64,000 bases of DNA from Larkinella punicea. Its GTDB lineage: Bacteria > Bacteroidota > Bacteroidia > Cytophagales > Spirosomataceae. This document shows positions 53,521 to 62,828 of this stretch, piece by piece (within the stretch, counting starts at the first letter, position 1; every line of letters begins with the position of its first letter). The stretch lies in the NCBI RefSeq assembly GCF_003334855.1, contig NZ_QOWE01000008.1:186001-250000 (forward strand), in the 5' to 3' direction. The position numbers were made by a program, and so were the translations under genes. A model generated the notes under the pieces. That model ran no database searches, was not told the origin of the DNA, and was given only the letters and a program-made list of their open reading frames with translations.

Positions 53521-53654
53521 ATCATAGCTGCGAATGCTGACTGTTCAAGGCCCATCACCTAAACCGGGCTGTCAAGGAAACAACGCAGCCGATGAAGTTT
53601 CGAAATGGTTGAATTTCGTTGTTTATCGATCGATTCGGTAGTTTAACCCTGTAA

Positions 53655-54668
<1,014 letters not shown>

Positions 54669-54681
54669 GGTAACCGCAATA

Positions 54682-54720
54682 AATCAGTGAAAATGGTAGA
54701 AAAATCCGTAATTTGTATAC
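54682..54720 (+). promoter_or_regulatory. AraC operator copy B with downstream -7 box
   Basis: 39-bp copy (AATCAG start, GGTAGAAAAATCCGTAATTT inside, GTATAC end), followed after 20 bases by GAGACCTTTGCA (54741-54752), the same spacing as copy A. It precedes the molybdenum hydroxylase pair. Confidence 0.65.
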
Positions 54721-54800
54721 TGTTCTATTCCAGCGTAAACGAGACCTTTGCAGGTAGTTTATCCCTGTTTAAACGCATCCACCCGTAAACCCTATTCACT

Positions 54801-55256
54801 GTGGCCACCTACAATCTAAAAATTAACGGAAAAATCAGGCAGGTGAACGTCGACCCAGCCACGCCCCTGCTTTGGGTACTACGCGATCACCTGGACTTAC
54901 CCGGAACCAAATACGGCTGCGGTGTCGCCCAGTGCGGGGCCTGCACCGTGCATTTGGATGGAACGGCAGTTCGCTCCTGTCAACTGCCCGCTTCGGCGAT
55001 TGGTAAACAGGCCGTCACCACGATTGAAGGCTTGTCGGCCAAAGGCGACCATCCCGTCCAGAAGGCGTGGCTGGAACACGACGTGGCCCAGTGCGGTTAC
55101 TGTCAGGCCGGGCAAATGATGAGTGCGGCTTCGCTACTGAAAACCAACCCGAAACCCACCGACGAGGAGATCGATGCGTACATGAGCGGAAACATATGCC
55201 GCTGCGGCACTTACCTGCGCATCAAAGAAGCCATCAAATCAACGGCGAAGAAGTAA
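54801..55256 (+). CDS. [2Fe-2S] subunit of a xanthine dehydrogenase-family (IorA-like) enzyme
   Basis: 151 residues from a GTG at 54801. It has two [2Fe-2S] centres: a plant-ferredoxin type with [16 protein letters not shown], and a helical type with [10 protein letters not shown] and [10 protein letters not shown]. It passes electrons from the molybdenum site of the large subunit encoded 36 bases downstream. It has no signal of its own and would be carried through the Tat system with the large subunit. Confidence 0.92.
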   Translation: MATYNLKINGKIRQVNVDPATPLLWVLRDHLDLPGTKYGCGVAQCGACTVHLDGTAVRSCQLPASAIGKQAVTTIEGLSAKGDHPVQKAWLEHDVAQCGYCQAGQMMSAASLLKTNPKPTDEEIDAYMSGNICRCGTYLRIKEAIKSTAKK

Positions 55257-55292
55257 TCCCGTTGCTCTCCACACGTAAACCAGACCTTGACC

Positions 55293-57545
55293 ATGAACAC
55301 GACCAAAACAACCCATAACCGGCGTTCTTTCTTAAAAACCTCCCTGCTTTCGGGTGGCGGCATGATGCTCAGTGTTAGCTGGTTATCCAGCTTCAAGTCT
55401 GCCGATAAACTACAGACCCTGAACCTGCCTGAGCAATCGGCCATGCTCAACGGTTATATCCAGATTACCGCCGACAACGTGGTCAAACTCCTGTGCCCCA
55501 ATCCTGAATTTGGGCAGAATGTGATGACTTCGCTGCCCATGATCGTCGCCGAGGAGTTGGATGTGGATTGGAAAAACGTGGTCGTTGAAATGGGGCCGCA
55601 CGACAACACGAAGTTAGGTGCCCAGTTTACGGGGGGCAGTAATTCGGTTCGCATGTACTGGAAACCGCTCCGGGAGGCCGGGGCAGCCGCCCGGCACCTA
55701 TTGCGCCAGGCAGCCGCCCAGACTTGGAACGTGCCGGTGGAAGAGGTCACGACCAAAGCAGGTGTGTTGAGTCATGCGAACGGAAAATCGGCGAACTACG
55801 GCGAAATGGCCGGCAAAGCCGCCACCCTGGAGGTACCTAAGGGCCTGAAACTGAAAGCCCCGAAGGATTTTACGATCGTCAGAAAATCGAAGAAAAATGT
55901 TGAGGGCCAAAAAATAATAACCGGCAAACCGCTCTTCGGATTGGATTACCGGGTCGACGGAATGTTGATTGCCATGATTCAGCACCCGCCGGCCTTCGGC
56001 ATGAAACTGAAATCGTTCGATGCGTTGCAAACCCTCAAAATGCCGGGCATCAAAGAAGTTTTCAGCCTGAAATTGTACGAAGACGGTTTCGAGCAGGGCG
56101 GTTTCGATACGCGGACGTTCAACGATTTGCTGGTCGTGGTGGGCAAGACCACCTGGGAGGTCATGAATGCCCGTAAAAAGTTACTTGCTCAATGGGAACC
56201 GGTCGGCGACACCAAAGATGTCATGGCTGGTCGGGGCGGGAAACGGGAGGTTGTGGTTCCGGGCGGGTTGGAAAGCACCAGCACCCAGCTTGAAAAAATG
56301 CAGGAACTTTCCCAAAAACCGGCACAGCAATTACGAAAAGACGGCGACCCCGAAACGGCTTTCCAGCATGCGGCTCAGGTGATCGAACGTACCTATAATG
56401 CGCCTTTTCTGGCTCATAACTGCATGGAGCCGATGAATTTCTTTGCCCATGTAACAGACGAAAAAGCGGTATTGGCAGGCCCTTTGCAGGCTCCCGGCTG
56501 GATCGAACCGACGCTCTCAAAAATCTTAAATCTGCCTGCCGACAAGATTGAAATCCAGATGACACGGATGGGTGGCGGCTTTGGTCGCCGGGCGTATGGC
56601 CATTACCTGACCGAAGCGGCCCTAATCTCTAGAAAAGCGAAAGCACCCGTTAAGCTCATCTACACCCGCGAAGATGACATGACTTACGGCATCTATCGCC
56701 CGATGTACACCGCGACGTATCGCGCGGCTTTGGATGCCAATAAAAACCTGATTGCGTTCCATGTGAAAGGGGGCGGCATTCCGGAACATGCGATCCATGC
56801 CAACCGGTTTCCGGCCGGGGCCGTGGAGAACTACCTGGCCGAAGGCTGGCAGATTCCGTCCAACATCACCATTGGAGCCTTCCGGGCTCCGCGCTCCAAC
56901 TTCAACGCAGCCGCCGAACAATCGTTTCTGGATGAGGTGGCCGAGGCCATGGGCAAAGACCCCATCGAGTTTAGACTTGAGCTTTTAAAACGGGCCAAGG
57001 AAAATCCGGTTGGCAAAAACAACGAGTATGACCCCGACCGGTATGCGGGTGTGCTCACGCTGGTACGGGACAAGTCGGGCTGGAACAAGCCGGGAAATGA
57101 GAAGTACAACCGGGGCGTGGCCGCTTATTTCTGCCATAATTCCTACGCGGCCCATGTGGTCGACATCGTTACCCGGGATGGGCAGCCGTATGTCGAGCGT
57201 GTTTTCAGTGCGATGGACTGTGGCATCGTCATCAACCCCGATGCCGCCACGAACATGGTGCAGGGAGCGGTGGTCGACGGGATTGGCAATGCGTTTTACG
57301 GGGCCCTGACTCACAAAAACGGGGCCGCCGAGCAAAGCAATTTCCACAATTACCGCCTGATTCGCCATAACGAAGCGCCGAAATCAATTGACGTTCACTT
57401 TGTCGAAAATGACCTCGACCCGACCGGCCTGGGCGAACCGCCCTTCCCACCGGTGTTTGGTGCCGTGGCGAATGCGTTGTATAAAAACAAGGGGAAACGG
57501 TTTTACAACCAACCCTTTCAGAATGAGATGGATAAGCGAATGTAA
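55293..57545 (+). CDS. Molybdopterin-binding large subunit, isoquinoline 1-oxidoreductase/aldehyde oxidase type
   Basis: 750 residues from the ATG at 55293. The N-terminal twin-arginine motif NRRSFLKTSLLSGGGMM marks Tat export. Molybdenum cofactor regions are visible in MTRMGGGFGRRAYGHYLTEA, APVKLIYTREDDMTYG, AFRAPRSNFNAAAEQSFLDE and DCGIVINPDAATNMVQGAVV. LGEPPFPPVFGAVANALYKN near the end includes the catalytic Glu region of the family. It would hydroxylate N-heterocycles or oxidise aldehydes in the periplasm. No dedicated cytochrome c or XdhC-type chaperone is adjacent. It is convergent with araC. Confidence 0.92.
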   Translation: MNTTKTTHNRRSFLKTSLLSGGGMMLSVSWLSSFKSADKLQTLNLPEQSAMLNGYIQITADNVVKLLCPNPEFGQNVMTSLPMIVAEELDVDWKNVVVEMGPHDNTKLGAQFTGGSNSVRMYWKPLREAGAAARHLLRQAAAQTWNVPVEEVTTKAGVLSHANGKSANYGEMAGKAATLEVPKGLKLKAPKDFTIVRKSKKNVEGQKIITGKPLFGLDYRVDGMLIAMIQHPPAFGMKLKSFDALQTLKMPGIKEVFSLKLYEDGFEQGGFDTRTFNDLLVVVGKTTWEVMNARKKLLAQWEPVGDTKDVMAGRGGKREVVVPGGLESTSTQLEKMQELSQKPAQQLRKDGDPETAFQHAAQVIERTYNAPFLAHNCMEPMNFFAHVTDEKAVLAGPLQAPGWIEPTLSKILNLPADKIEIQMTRMGGGFGRRAYGHYLTEAALISRKAKAPVKLIYTREDDMTYGIYRPMYTATYRAALDANKNLIAFHVKGGGIPEHAIHANRFPAGAVENYLAEGWQIPSNITIGAFRAPRSNFNAAAEQSFLDEVAEAMGKDPIEFRLELLKRAKENPVGKNNEYDPDRYAGVLTLVRDKSGWNKPGNEKYNRGVAAYFCHNSYAAHVVDIVTRDGQPYVERVFSAMDCGIVINPDAATNMVQGAVVDGIGNAFYGALTHKNGAAEQSNFHNYRLIRHNEAPKSIDVHFVENDLDPTGLGEPPFPPVFGAVANALYKNKGKRFYNQPFQNEMDKRM

Positions 57546-57558
57546 CACCACACCGCAA

Positions 57559-58461
57559 TCAATTGTAATGGAGCATCCGGTATTCGTTGGGTGATTGACC
57601 AACCCGTTGTTTAAACAGGCGGTTGAAGTGCTGGGGATACTTGAAGCCTAATTCATAGGCGATTTGACTAATGGATTTGGCTGGATCAAAGACGCGTTCT
57701 TTGGCCACATCGATCACCTTCGACTGGATGTACTCCTGCGCGGTTTTGCCGGTTTCTTTTTTGATTAAGTCGCCAAAATAGTTGGCCGACAAATTTAATT
57801 CACTGGCACAATAGGCGACCGAAGGCAAGCCAATCGTCTGGGGTTTGTCGGACTGATAATACGCGTTCAACAGATTCTCAAACCGTTCGAAAACGCCTTT
57901 GAGCGCATGATCCCTTGTAATGAACTGGCGCTCGTAAAACCGGACACAGTAGTTCAGAAACAGCTCAATATTGGATACAATCAACCGCTTGCTGTGTTTG
58001 TCGATGGCATGTTCCAGTTCGTAGTCGATTTTGGAAAAGCAATCCAGGACAATTTCCCGTTCCCGTTTCGATAAATGCAGGGCTTCGTAGGATTGGTAGC
58101 CAAAGAAGGTATACTCCTGAATGTGCCGTCCCAGGGCGGTGCCGTGGATGAGATCGGGGTGAAAGACGAGCGCATAGCCTTTGGGTTGATAGGTTTCGCC
58201 ATTGCTGTTCACCCCGGCGACTTGTCCCGGTGCCAGAAAAACCAGCGTTCCCTCCTGATAGTCATACGTATGCCGACCATACACCAGATCACCGCATTTG
58301 ACATCTTTCAGGAAGATGGTGTAGAAGCCAAAAAACATCCGGGAGCCTTGCCGGGGGTCGGACTTGGACAAGTCCACCACGCTTACCAGCGGATGGCGGG
58401 TTTCATTGTTATTGAAGACATTATACTCATTAATGGTCTCAAACCGGCGCAGCGTGTCCAT
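57559..58461 (-). CDS. AraC-family transcriptional regulator
   Basis: 300 residues. The N-terminal cupin-like sensor domain (about 20-150: GDLVYGRHTYDYQEGTLVFL) is followed by a double helix-turn-helix (about 195-297). The first helix pair is in VAYCASELNLSANYFGDLIK and the second in ISQIAYELGFKYPQHFNRLF, then FKQRVGQSPNEYR, the AraC signature. It likely binds the three 39-bp copies, the nearest 64 bases upstream of its own start, and controls the genes either side. A deleted relic of the gene lies at 52701-52797. Confidence 0.93.
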   Translation of the reverse strand: MDTLRRFETINEYNVFNNNETRHPLVSVVDLSKSDPRQGSRMFFGFYTIFLKDVKCGDLVYGRHTYDYQEGTLVFLAPGQVAGVNSNGETYQPKGYALVFHPDLIHGTALGRHIQEYTFFGYQSYEALHLSKREREIVLDCFSKIDYELEHAIDKHSKRLIVSNIELFLNYCVRFYERQFITRDHALKGVFERFENLLNAYYQSDKPQTIGLPSVAYCASELNLSANYFGDLIKKETGKTAQEYIQSKVIDVAKERVFDPAKSISQIAYELGFKYPQHFNRLFKQRVGQSPNEYRMLHYN

Positions 58462-58525
58462 ATCACGATTGGTTTAGTTACCTAAAATTACTGCATTCTT
58501 CACCCTTCACCAATTGGCCTGCTCC

Positions 58526-58564
58526 AATCAGGAATATTGGTAGATAAAACCGTAATCTGTATAC
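58526..58564. promoter_or_regulatory. AraC operator copy C between araC and the ABM gene
   Basis: 39-bp copy (AATCAG start, GGTAGATAAAACCGTAATCT inside, GTATAC end). The GAGACCTTTGCA box present 20 bases after copies A and B is not at that place here; AGACCT lies almost next to GTATAC, suggesting a small deletion. It may serve araC itself, the ABM gene, or both. Confidence 0.6.
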
Positions 58565-58590
58565 TAGACCTGAATTTACCTGAAAATACC

Positions 58591-59037
58591 ATGAACAAGG
58601 AAAAAACCGGTTTAAGAGCCGAAGCATCAAAGGCCGTCATCTCTTTTTTAGCAATTGTGTACCTTTTGGTTAGCTACCAAACTGCTTTAGCGCAGCAGCC
58701 AGAGAGGATGGTACGGATTTCGGAAATTGAAATAGATCCTGCTTTTCTGGAAGCGTATAAAACCATCCTGGCCGAAGAATCGGCAGCATCGGTGAAATTG
58801 GAGCCGGGAGTCATTGCCATCTTTCCGATGTACCAAAAAGAAAATCCCACATCGGTACGGATTTTGGAAATGTATGCCAGCAAAACCGCTTACGAGCAGC
58901 ATTTGAAAACATCACACTTCCTGAAGTACAAAACCACGACCCTTAAAATGGTAAAATCATTGAAGTTAGTGGATATGGGCTTGATCGATGTGGACTCAAT
59001 GCCCCTGCTGTTTAGAAAAGTAAAGGAAGATAAATGA
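58591..59037 (+). CDS. Exported antibiotic biosynthesis monooxygenase (ABM)-like protein
   Basis: 148 residues from the ATG at 58591. The signal peptide (FLAIVYLLVSYQTALAQ) is followed by an ABM-type ferredoxin-like fold (MVRISEIEIDPAFLEAYKTI, VRILEMYASKTAYEQHLKTS). Family members are small quinol monooxygenases or related haem-free enzymes. It is divergent from araC and follows operator copy C, so it probably belongs to the same regulon as the SnoaL-like gene. Confidence 0.82.
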   Translation: MNKEKTGLRAEASKAVISFLAIVYLLVSYQTALAQQPERMVRISEIEIDPAFLEAYKTILAEESAASVKLEPGVIAIFPMYQKENPTSVRILEMYASKTAYEQHLKTSHFLKYKTTTLKMVKSLKLVDMGLIDVDSMPLLFRKVKEDK

Positions 59038-59167
59038 TGAAGATTCATTAACCGTTGGGAACACGATACGACAGCTTCGTAGGACGTGATTACCGCAAAA
59101 GTGGTCAGAACCGGATAAGGCCGTCTCCAACGAATGGAATGGATTTCAATAAAACCGTGTTAAGCTG

Positions 59168-59175
59168 TATCTTTG
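59168..59175 (+). promoter_or_regulatory. -7 promoter box for mnmA
   Basis: TATCTTTG matches TAnnTTTG exactly, 54 bases before the mnmA ATG. It is the clearest box in the window in front of a housekeeping gene. Confidence 0.6.
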
Positions 59176-59229
59176 CAACCAACCAATAAAATCAGTTATC
59201 GCAAGGCTTTGAACCTTGTCTGATACGTC

Positions 59230-60411
59230 ATGAGCAAACACGGACGCATTTTGGTCGCCATGAGTGGCGGCATCGACTCCTCCCTGGCAGCGGTTCTGCT
59301 GCACGAAGAAGGCTACGAAGTCATCGGCATGACCATGAAAACATGGGATTATGCCTCATCGGGTGGCAGTAAAAAAGAAACTGGCTGTTGCAGCCTTGAT
59401 TCCATCAACGACGCCCGAAACATCGCCGTTAACCTCGGATTTCCGCATTACATCCTCGACATCCGGGCCGAATTCGGTGATTCCGTCATCGACCACTTTA
59501 CGGGTGAATACCTGGAAGGCCGGACGCCCAATCCGTGTGTTCTCTGCAATACCCACATCAAATGGGATGCGTTGCTGCGCCGAGCCGACCGCCTTGATTG
59601 TGAGTCCATTGCCACCGGCCATTATGCCAACATCCGGCAAATCAACGACGACAGTTCCGCCAACGGACGGTTTGTCATTTCCCGGGGCATCGACACCCTG
59701 AAAGACCAGTCCTACGTGCTGTGGGGCGTTTCGCAGGATAGCCTGAGCCGGACCAAATTACCATTGGGACACCTCCGGAAATCCGAAATCTACGCGATGG
59801 CGACCGAACGCGGTTTTACGGAACTGGTCACCAAGTCCGAATCCTACGAAATCTGTTTTGTGCCTGATAACGATTACCGGGGCTTTCTGAAACGGCGCGT
59901 TCCGGGACTCGAACAGGAAGTGGCCGGCGGCAATTTCATTCTCGAAGATTCATCCACCGGCACCCGCAAAGTGGTGGGCAAACACGAAGGCTATCCGTTT
60001 TATACCATCGGCCAACGGAAAGGACTGGGCATTGCCTTCGGCTACCCGGTTTTTGTTACCGACATTCGGAAAGATACCAACGAAGTCATTCTTGGAATCG
60101 ACAAGGATTTGTACCGCGACGGCATGATGGTCAGCCGGTTGAATCTCCAAAAATATACCTCGATCGAAAAACCGCTCGAAACCGTTACGAAAGTGCGCTA
60201 CAAAGACCCCGGCACCCCGGCGGTTATTTCGCAGGACGGCGACAAGATCAAGGTACTGTTCGAACAGGGCGTTTCGGCCATTGCACCGGGTCAGGCTGCG
60301 GTTTTTTACGAAGGCGACGACGTAATCGGCGGGGGCTGGATTATGAAAAGTTTCCGCCAGTCCGACGCCAATCAGGAAACGGCGGAGGTGGCATTCCCTT
60401 TGTTTACCTAA
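59230..60411 (+). CDS. mnmA: tRNA-specific 2-thiouridylase
   Basis: 393 residues; thiolates uridine 34 in the anticodon of Lys, Glu and Gln tRNAs with ATP and a sulfur relay. The PP-loop is AMSGGIDSSLAA (residues 12-18 core). Catalytic cysteines are Cys103 in TPNPCVLCN and Cys209 in YEICFVPDNDYRG. KDQSYVLWGVSQDSLSRTKL and YTIGQRKGLGI are further family signatures. The C-terminal beta-barrel ends AVFYEGDDVIGGGWI. Confidence 0.95.
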   Translation: MSKHGRILVAMSGGIDSSLAAVLLHEEGYEVIGMTMKTWDYASSGGSKKETGCCSLDSINDARNIAVNLGFPHYILDIRAEFGDSVIDHFTGEYLEGRTPNPCVLCNTHIKWDALLRRADRLDCESIATGHYANIRQINDDSSANGRFVISRGIDTLKDQSYVLWGVSQDSLSRTKLPLGHLRKSEIYAMATERGFTELVTKSESYEICFVPDNDYRGFLKRRVPGLEQEVAGGNFILEDSSTGTRKVVGKHEGYPFYTIGQRKGLGIAFGYPVFVTDIRKDTNEVILGIDKDLYRDGMMVSRLNLQKYTSIEKPLETVTKVRYKDPGTPAVISQDGDKIKVLFEQGVSAIAPGQAAVFYEGDDVIGGGWIMKSFRQSDANQETAEVAFPLFT

Positions 60412-60608
60412 GAACCCTTTTACCGTTCTGAATCAGCCAGTTGCCCCATCACCTTTCCTTTTCCAACAAAATGGAGCCAGTCTGGTTAATCAGGAGAAAT
60501 GCGTAAAATTCAATGGAGCGTGGATGAGGCAAAAAAAACGTGCAACTTTGTACGTCAAACCAAACACGGTCAATAGTCGAAAAGCTATCGACGTGCTCCA
60601 TCCATTCC

Positions 60609-61133
60609 ATGCTGTACCTGATTTGGACTTTACTGAATATTGCGTTAGGCGTTTATTTCATTATCCTGTGTTTTCATGCCGCCCGCTTGCTAAAAGAAAG
60701 AGTTGGCCTGTACGCTGCCGTTATTTTCACGTTTGGGTTCTTATCCTTTGCCGGAAATTCAGGCAAAAAAAGTGATAGTTTCAGTGAAAATCCGGATGTA
60801 AAAAAGTGGAATTACGTTTCAAGAGATAGCATTGTGCCAGGCGATTTAAAATTTGCACACGCCCAAATCGATAAAACCTGGATTTCCGAAATTGATTTGA
60901 CCGTTTTGTGTGGGACTAAAAAGTCGTCAAACCAAACCGTACCTGTTGAAGCCACTTCGGTCTGGTCGGGTTTTGTTTCGGGTTACGACTGGAAACCAAC
61001 ATCAATTTCGGTTCGTGCAACAACAGGCCAGAAATACGCGTATACGGTTATAGGGATTTTACAGTGGAAATTGCTGGGAATCTCCCTGTATTCGCAGCAC
61101 AAAACGTACGAGGGCTTAATTGAATTAAAGTAA
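60609..61133 (+). CDS. Hypothetical membrane protein
   Basis: 174 residues from the ATG at 60609 (MLYLIWTLLNIALGVYFIIL). Two N-terminal membrane helices are followed by a soluble, probably periplasmic domain with beta character (WISEIDLTVLCGTKK, TGQKYAYTVIGILQWKLLG). Not recognised. A CAACTTTG stretch at about 60541 resembles a weak -7 box. Confidence 0.6.
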   Translation: MLYLIWTLLNIALGVYFIILCFHAARLLKERVGLYAAVIFTFGFLSFAGNSGKKSDSFSENPDVKKWNYVSRDSIVPGDLKFAHAQIDKTWISEIDLTVLCGTKKSSNQTVPVEATSVWSGFVSGYDWKPTSISVRATTGQKYAYTVIGILQWKLLGISLYSQHKTYEGLIELK

Positions 61134-61191
61134 GTGGCAGCTTATCCTTCCCGAAAAAAGGCGGGATGTAAATTATATCCTGAATCGACGT

Positions 61192-62814
61192 ATGAAAAAA
61201 ACCGTACTTCTCCTGCTTATTCTGGTCACCAGCGGCTTGTCGGCGCAGGCCCAAACCCGCAAATACCTGATCCTGCTGAAGGATAAAGTCAACACACCCT
61301 ATTCGATCAGCCGACCGGAGCAATTTCTGTCCCAGCGGGCCATTCAGCGAAGAACTAAACAAGGCATTTCGGTGCAGGAAAAAGACCTGCCCGTCAATCC
61401 GGCTTACGTCTCCGCCCTTCAGCAAACCGGGGCCAGAGTCTGGTTCAGTTCGCGCTGGGCCAATGCCGTGCTGGTCGAAACGACCGAAGCTAACCTGGCC
61501 ACGATTCGGGCACTGGCCTTTGTTCAGGGCGTCGAAAGAAACCGTTCCATCGGCAATGCCCGGATTGGCTATGCCCAGTTAACGTCCAATCCCCAAAAAA
61601 ACAAACTCGAACAGGCTGATCCGAGCGTCTACGGTATTTCGAGCGAGCAGTTGATCCAGATTGGCGTTGATAAAATGCACGCGCAGGGCTACCACGGCGA
61701 AGGCATGTTGGTCGCCATTCTCGATGCCGGTTTTCGGAATGCGAATCAGGTTCCATTTCTGAGTCCGCTTTTTCGGGAAAACCGCATCATTGGCACCTAT
61801 GATTTTGTCCAAAAAGAAACCAGCGTTTACGAAGATGATAAACATGGTATGGAAGTATTGTCGATCATGGCCGGGTATCAGGCCAACCAGTTGATTGGCC
61901 CGGCCTATCAGGCATCCTACCTCCTGCTCCGAACTGAGGATGCCGCCAGCGAAACGCCGGTTGAGGAAGCGAACTGGCTGTTCGGTGCCGAGTATGCCGA
62001 CAGTACCGGGGCCGATGTCATCAACTCCTCCCTGGGTTACACCACCTTCGACGATCCAACGCAAAATTATACCTACAATGATTTGAACGGACAAACGACA
62101 CTCGTCAGCCGGGCCGCCCGCTGGGCCGCCGAAACCGGTATATTGGTGGTTAATTCGGCCGGCAACGAGGGCAATGACACCTGGCGTTATATCGGCGCCC
62201 CCGCCGATGTGCCAACGGTTCTGGCCATTGGCTCCGTCGACCGGAATGGCGTCAAATCACCGTTCAGTTCGTTTGGCCCCTCCGCCGATGGTCGCGTCAA
62301 ACCGGATTTGGTTGCCCTGGGATCCGGCACGGTTTTGGGTTCGCCCGGTGGCACCGTAGCCACGGGAAGCGGAACGTCCTACTCCGCACCCCTCGTGGCG
62401 GCTTTGGCAACCGGTTTCTGGCAGGCCAATCCACGGTTGACCGCCCAACAGGTGATTGCCTGCCTGCGCCAGTCGGGCAACCAGTTTACCCAACCCAACA
62501 ATGAATTAGGGTACGGTATTCCCAATTTTGAACGGGCATCGGTTATTGCTGCCAACGACTACTCCCTGCTGATTTACCCCAATCCGTTCACCAACGCCGA
62601 CCGGCTTACGGTGCAGTGGAATGAAATCCCGCTGAACCAGACTATCGAAGCGATGGTGACCAATTCGGCGGGTCAGGTGGTCTGGCAGCAAAAGTATTCG
62701 TCAGACCGGATGGCGAACTTTTCCTTGCAGTCGCTGAGCCTATCCCCCGGACTGTATTTCCTGACCCTTTCGAGCGAAAGTGCCAAACGAACCGTGAAGT
62801 TGATGAAATACTGA
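61192..62814 (+). CDS. S8 subtilisin-like serine peptidase with T9SS type A sorting domain
   Basis: 540 residues with a signal peptide (VLLLLILVTSGLSAQAQ). The catalytic triad is Asp178 (AILDAGF), His218 (DKHGMEV) and Ser396 (GTSYSAP). Residues about 20-110 look like an inhibitor-type propeptide. The C-terminal 90 residues are a type A sorting domain (LLIYPNPFTNADRLTVQW, LSPGLYFLTLSSESAKRTVK), which directs export through the type IX secretion system to the cell surface. The organism must therefore carry T9SS genes elsewhere. Confidence 0.93.
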   Translation: MKKTVLLLLILVTSGLSAQAQTRKYLILLKDKVNTPYSISRPEQFLSQRAIQRRTKQGISVQEKDLPVNPAYVSALQQTGARVWFSSRWANAVLVETTEANLATIRALAFVQGVERNRSIGNARIGYAQLTSNPQKNKLEQADPSVYGISSEQLIQIGVDKMHAQGYHGEGMLVAILDAGFRNANQVPFLSPLFRENRIIGTYDFVQKETSVYEDDKHGMEVLSIMAGYQANQLIGPAYQASYLLLRTEDAASETPVEEANWLFGAEYADSTGADVINSSLGYTTFDDPTQNYTYNDLNGQTTLVSRAARWAAETGILVVNSAGNEGNDTWRYIGAPADVPTVLAIGSVDRNGVKSPFSSFGPSADGRVKPDLVALGSGTVLGSPGGTVATGSGTSYSAPLVAALATGFWQANPRLTAQQVIACLRQSGNQFTQPNNELGYGIPNFERASVIAANDYSLLIYPNPFTNADRLTVQWNEIPLNQTIEAMVTNSAGQVVWQQKYSSDRMANFSLQSLSLSPGLYFLTLSSESAKRTVKLMKY

Positions 62815-62828
62815 CGCTCGCGGAACAA

